Shown here piece by piece: positions 58,501 to 64,000 of a stretch of DNA of 64,000 nucleotides (position 1 is the stretch's first letter; every line of letters starts with the position of its first letter). Position numbers and translations under genes: made by a program. Location of the stretch: assembly GCF_003286085.1 (NCBI RefSeq), contig NW_020825312.1:558001-622000 (forward strand), written 5' to 3'. Under the pieces are notes generated by a model. The model saw only the letters and a program-made list of their open reading frames with translations. It searched no databases and was not told the DNA's origin. The stretch is from Drosophila persimilis (lineage: Eukaryota; Arthropoda; Insecta; Diptera; Drosophilidae).

Positions 58501-60545
58501 AAATAGTATGATAAAGGGGCAGAAAGGCAAAATGGAGGACTGCCTTACATGGGTAACCAAACGGGTATTATTTAAAGCCAGAACCGGGAACTACTTCTAA
58601 TGCCGTTGAGGGTATTTCTAGGCACAAGTCACCCACCAACTCTCACCTTCAATATATTGATTTGACTCCTGCCCGTGGAACCGCTCCCTCACTGTTCTCC
58701 CTCACAGATCCCATAGGTTCAATAATACGCCTCGTTTTGATTGAAAACCACTTGAATATTGAAAGCAGCAGAGGAGCAGCAGCCGCCACAGCAGCAGCAG
58801 CAGCAGCCACAGCCTCAGCCACAGCCAAAGTGAAAAAAAAACAAATTCTAACAAAAAACCGCAAAGTTTTAATTGAATTTCCTGAACAAAATAATGTTTT
58901 GCCACTTGAGTCTCGCGGGAGGACGCTAAACAAACAATCAGCACAACAACAACAACAACAACGACAGCGACAGCGACAACGACGACGGCGACGCCGCCAA
59001 GTCTGACTGACTGAGCGACTGAATGACTGAATGACTGATTGATGGGGAGCCTGGGATGGGATAGCAGGGGGCACTCTGATATTCCAAGCCTCGGTCTTGA
59101 TATGCATACATACTTGGAATGAAAATTCAATTCGCCAAATCAAATCACTTGAGTGAAAATGTTTCATTCGACCAAAGAAAATAAATAGAAAATAGAAAAT
59201 ACAAACAAACAAGCGAAGGGGCCGGGCCATTCCGTCAGAAGGAGGGTGTTTCCTGTGTCAAGGTGTCTTTCAGTTGCTTAAAGACCGCTTTGATCTCTGC
59301 CAACATTAAACGCGCTCAATAAAACCCTTTGACTTTGTGGGAAACCATTTGCCAAATGACTGAAATTAATTACGCGAAGAAGCCGCACCTAAAAAAGTCA
59401 AAGGAAAAGGAGAGGAAAAACAGCCAAGTGTAATTGAAATTGAGTTTGGGAAAACGAAAGGGAGACGGAGATGCTTTTGGGGGTGGGGGGACTTAAAAGG
59501 AAATACTGCAGAGGTTCAAGAACGAAATGGTAGCAGTGGCTATACACGTCAATTCTATGTGTTTTAGTTTTTTATCAGACTGGTTTGTGTATGGATAGCA
59601 TAGCCAACCCCCGGCCCACTCGCCTCGCTTGCTCGCGCCGATATACTTGATCGTAATAAACATTTGTGTTCCTTCAAATTCCGTGCTTTGTATCTGCTGC
59701 TTCTAATTAAGTTCTAAAACGCTCTCAAAAGTGGGCGTCCAACACCAGCAAAGATGATTGCAGGTTGTCAAACCGATTCCAGTCATCGGGGGTTGGAAAC
59801 GTCATCGTCATCGTCAACGCCAACGCCAACGATAAACTGATTTTGACAGGCGCTCACCCATCAGGTGAGTGGACCTCATTTGGCTGTGGTTTTTCCGGGG
59901 AAACGCCCCACGACCACCCCCATGAAAAACCGATGTTTGGCCCTCGGGCTACAACCACAAGAACCACATTTTGACACAATTTGGGCAGCTAATTCCTCTC
60001 GCATTACACGGAGGCTGAACTCCCAGACCCAGGGCCAGACACCGTTCCCGAGTCGCAGACCGTTCTGGACTCATTCCAACTGTGCTTGTTGGTCGTAAAC
60101 ACACACCGTGGGATTCGGCACGCCGACCAGGAACGGAACTTGCCTCTCCTCCGCTGTGTAGGCCACTCCATCTCCATGGCCGGGCCCGCACTTGAGTGGA
60201 AGTCGCATCGAGTGGGCACTTTGACGGCGACGATTTGCCCCGAGACGAGCGACAACAAAAATTAGACCTACCAAAGCACTTCAATAGCATAGCTGCCCGC
60301 CACCACCCTACCACCACCCCTCCACACCCCCTCGGAGTCAACCCCTAAATATGCAAAAATGAGAAGAAATGAAATATGAAAACCAAGTATACAGAAATTT
60401 GACTCAAGGATCGCGTAGCTCTTTAAGTGGCTCGTTTCGATTACAAATGGGAAGAAAAAAAAGCCTCAAGTTTGAGATCCTAGCCAGGGAAAGGTACGAA
60501 AAGGCAGAACAGAACAGACCCGTGAAGCCCTAACCCTAACCGCAC

Positions 60546-60568
60546 CGTACCCGTACCCGTACCCGTAC
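60546..60568. repeat. (CCGTAC)n hexanucleotide repeat
   Basis: About four units, preceded by CCCTAACCCTAACC at about 60528-60541. Confidence 0.8.
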
Positions 60569-62670
60569 ACGTTCAAGAAATTAACATCGTTTAGTCCAAG
60601 TGGCTGATGGAGGAACTTTTCTGAACAATGGAGGAAGGGAAGGAGGTGGAATCAGAATCCGAATCCGAATCCAAATCAGAATCAGAATCAGAGATGTGAA
60701 CGGTTCCTGGTTAATCTGTTATGACATCTAGGACCTGGTACCGTAATGAGCTCAAATCGAGCATGGATTATGAGTGGCCATCGATGGCCTACGCTCTGAC
60801 AGCTCCGACAATTGGATTTGCATTCGATTTTCCCACATTCCTTCGAACCCAGAGCGGAACGACCAAGTCATGCGGGCTTACACGTGTTTTCTCCACCAAT
60901 TATCCCTCTAGCAAATACCGCAAATTGTTAGGAAAACTGAATTGCTGAATGCTTTTGTCCAGGATGATATTGGAAAATATATATTATCAATAACAATAAC
61001 TGACCCCGGAAATAGTCCACTGCAAAGCATTGTTTATTGAAATAGTACACAACAAAATGCATTCCTAGAGTTCCCTTGAACTGCATAGAGCGTAGAACAA
61101 TGGGGGAAAACGGATACAAAAGTTGTTCCTCCTCGGGATGGGATTGTGCAATATCCATGACAGAACCGGTTCGCGTCAGGTGAAGCCGAAACGGAAGTCG
61201 ACAACACATGTGGGCGTCCTTTTCCTATCTATAAGGACAGTTTTCCATTGAATATTATCTTGTTTTGTTCTCCTAATGGCCTGAGCCACGGATGAGCTGA
61301 GAAACAACAATTCTGAGACAATTTGGCCATTTCTTGTCGCATAATCACGCCTGGTTCTGAAAATGTAGCTCGGGTATGTTTTCCCATGCTCCCCATGAAT
61401 AGTTTTCGTTGATTTTAGTGGAACAAATTGGTAACTAGGCTGTGATTTGGCATTTCGCTATAGAGATGAGGTATATGTTTAGATAAGATATTGAGCACAG
61501 GTGAAGATATATATACATAAAAATATCTGGTTAATCTCTTAACCGTGATAAAAGTCTGTAAATTATAATAAATTAATAAATTTAAATATGTATTCAAATG
61601 GAATACACTTTTCATGTCTCTTCTTCTTCCTGCACATAAATATGTCCATATATATCGTAAATTGTACAGCCAAATGTTTTCATTATCCCAACCAGGTCCT
61701 GCCTGCCCCGACGTGACGCGACTCGCTCTCTCTCTCCATCCCACTGCCTGATAAATATGCCATAATTTTTCATTTTTCCAACCCAAAAAGAGCACGAAGC
61801 AGATCAGCATCGGAAAAGTGGAAAAGCGGGTGAAATGAAGGAATATTCGTGAGCATGCCAAAAATGCTCTTAACTAGAATGACATGTGAAAAGCGCTGAA
61901 ATCTGTGAAGCAATCAAATGGACACGTCCGCACAACGAGAGGAATCAAAGAGAAAATCTAGTGGGTGGCAGAGCATTGGATGGGGAAATTCGATTCGAAT
62001 GCAAAATGAACAAAGGCGGAACTAAATACGTGAGAAAATCCAGCTAAAATGTTTCATTTTTCTTCATCCAATGCCAGGTGTCGTGCATACAGAATTATAT
62101 AAGTATAAATGGAAATCCGATTGCAAAAAAGATGCATACATACCCATACATACATATGTACATATATACATTAATACGTACATCAATAATTGAACAATTC
62201 AATCATTTGGAATAAAAGGTAGAATGTAACCTCGTTTGGCTTTTATTTTCGTTTCATTTTTCTCATTATCATTTATTCATTGTGATAATTGTTGAATATC
62301 ACATTGCTCGATTGTTACTGAATTTAATTAAAAAAAAAAAACAATACAGAATGAAAGAATGAAAAAACGTATATTGCAAAAAAGAACCAGCTCCCCAAAT
62401 GAAAATTGAATGACATGAACAACAATCAACAATCCACAATCAACAATCAACAATGGCGCGGGGCAAACAATGAAACGCGCGACTCTCTGAGGATAATGAG
62501 AATCAGAGAACTGAGAAGGAGTTGAGCTGGGGGTTAAGCAGGACAGTGAGAAAGGTGAAAGGATAATGGTTAATGGCAAATGGGTTCGGGGCTTTCACAT
62601 AACTGAATAATACCCAGTAGAGAGTCTAGAGCAGAATCTACCAAAATGTGAACTATAAAATTACGATATA

Positions 62671-62697
62671 CATATGTATGTATGTATGTATGTATGT
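62671..62697. repeat. (GTAT)n microsatellite
   Basis: Five to six GTAT units following an ATATACAT run. Confidence 0.9.
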
Positions 62698-64000
62698 GCA
62701 TACTGTTATGCATAAGTACTCGTACTTTCGCAACAAAGAGTGGGGATAGCTTCTTAAAAAGCAAAAAACCTCTGTCTGTCTCTCTTCCTCAATAAACCCC
62801 TCTTATCCACTGTGTGTCCTTCCGTCTCTATCTCACTCGCCCCCACTCACTTATTCTAAGGAAAAAGCTGAATGGTTAGAAAGGAAAACGTTGCACGAAC
62901 AAAACTTTTTCCATTACACAACACATCAACAGTTTTTTTCTTCTTTATTTATTATTTGAGTTTTTTGTTGTTTTATTCGTTTTTTCGTTTTTCTTCTTCT
63001 TTATTTTGGTGAACGCAGACACAAAGGAAACGTTAAGAACGCTGAAAGCTTTTTATGCTCTATGCCATGGGCCAGGTATAAGAGCATTTTGAATGCAATT
63101 GCAAGCTGCACTGTTTCTGTGTGTGTGTGTACTCACACGTGTGTGCGTTAGAGAAAGTGTCAGGTTAGAATCTAGGGGGAGTGTAGGGCTGTAATGGGAG
63201 ACAAAACTAAGCCAGTAATCGCATGAATGCTGTATATTTGATGATTTTTATTAAAATTATAATATTAAATTGTATCCAATCTTCGTAGAGTAATGGGTAC
63301 TGGGTAGAAGATTGAAAAATGATCAAACTGCAAAGGTTTACCGCCAGTTTCTATCTTCTCCAGAAAGAGTACAGAAAATTCCACTCAACGAAACGTATCA
63401 AAATAAATGTACATATACTTTTGGCGTTATACATTTTTCAACATTTTCCTTTGTCGGGCATTGTGCAATCGCAGGCAACTAGGCGGCCACCCGCACCACC
63501 CTCAGACCATCCACCCGCCCCACTCTCCAGCCACCCACCTGCCACCCGCAACCACTCCACATACATACAGCCGGGGGCAAGCATATAGGAACACTTTACA
63601 TGCATTTTGGCTGAGCTTCGCCTCATTTCCACTCATTGCTTTGTGCGCTCCTTTATCCGGACCCACTTTTCTTTGGCCAAATAAGTAAATAATTGCAGTA
63701 ATATCCTTTTCGGGCGGCGGGGAAGAAGTAGCACAACAAAACAAGGGAAGGGAGAAGAATGGTGAAGAAAGGAAGACGAAACGAAAGAATGGCCATAGAG
63801 AGCGGAGAGCGAGAGAATGGAAAGCGTGTTTCCATGTCCTTTTCACAAACTAAAAAGTCCTTTTCACACGCACACACACAAATACAGCTCCCGGGCATAT
63901 AGAGCTGTACATAGCCGCACACAGCCACCCACAATGGACTAAAATTCACACCAAAGGCCCATTGTGATTGGCCCAACACACGCACAAGCACAAGCACACA

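Larger units (their letters stand above)
55600..64000. other. Gene-poor region downstream of nan
   Basis: I see no supportable gene on either strand. It has AT-rich unique DNA, degenerate GAATCC-type repeats at about 60650-60690, a CCGTAC repeat at 60546-60568 and GTAT repeats at 62671-62697. Open frames are short, overlap each other and follow low-complexity runs, for example CAG/GTT repeats at 58770-59000. It may be an intron or flank of a gene outside the window. Confidence 0.55.

Noticed and set aside
58649-59230. 193-codon minus-strand frame downstream of nan
   Set aside because: It depends on CAG/GTT and CGA repeats, has overlapping frames in other phases and no protein features.
1-64000. 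CRISPR array or prokaryotic-type operon
   Set aside because: Spliced genes and fly promoter motifs show nuclear insect DNA; the repeats seen are microsatellites or diverged tandem blocks without regular spacers.

Overview
The window is nuclear DNA of a Drosophila fly. It holds four recognisable protein genes with short introns, GT..AG splice sites, promoter elements of the fly type (DRE, Ohler motifs 1 and 6) and many microsatellites. The proteins are near-identical to what I recall of the D. melanogaster orthologues, with scattered substitutions, so it is probably another Sophophora species, perhaps of the obscura group. The species is an inference.

Layout: (1) 864-16680, minus strand: Arrowhead (Awh), a LIM-homeobox factor of 275 residues in six coding exons, with a 6-base first coding exon and a 13 kb first intron. 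(2) 16.7-23.9 kb: Awh upstream DNA, then the 3' side of encore. (3) 23946-34250, minus strand: encore (enc), 11 coding exons and 2060 residues with R3H and SUZ domains and long glutamine, glycine, alanine and asparagine tracts. (4) 34.3-46.5 kb: microsatellite-rich DNA, probably the 5' intron and regulatory region of encore, with a hAT-like MITE and an unresolved small-exon locus under a housekeeping-type promoter at 45.8-46.5 kb. (5) 47963-49693, minus strand: Scsalpha, 328 residues, with a DRE promoter. (6) 49.8-51.6 kb: a degenerate tandem array with promoter-like modules. (7) 52588-55465, plus strand: nanchung (nan), a TRPV channel of 835 residues in seven exons, preceded by a forkhead site and an RFX X-box. 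(8) 55.6-64 kb: no supportable gene.

The genes do not form a pathway. Awh acts in imaginal precursor cell and neuronal fate, encore in germline division and oocyte patterning, Scsalpha in the TCA cycle, and nan in hearing and proprioception. The most interesting signals are the paired fd3F/RFX-type sites at nan, the repeated motif-1/motif-6 modules from 46.5 to 51.3 kb, the MITE, and the small-ORF locus near 46 kb. I found no CRISPR array, tRNA or autonomous transposon.
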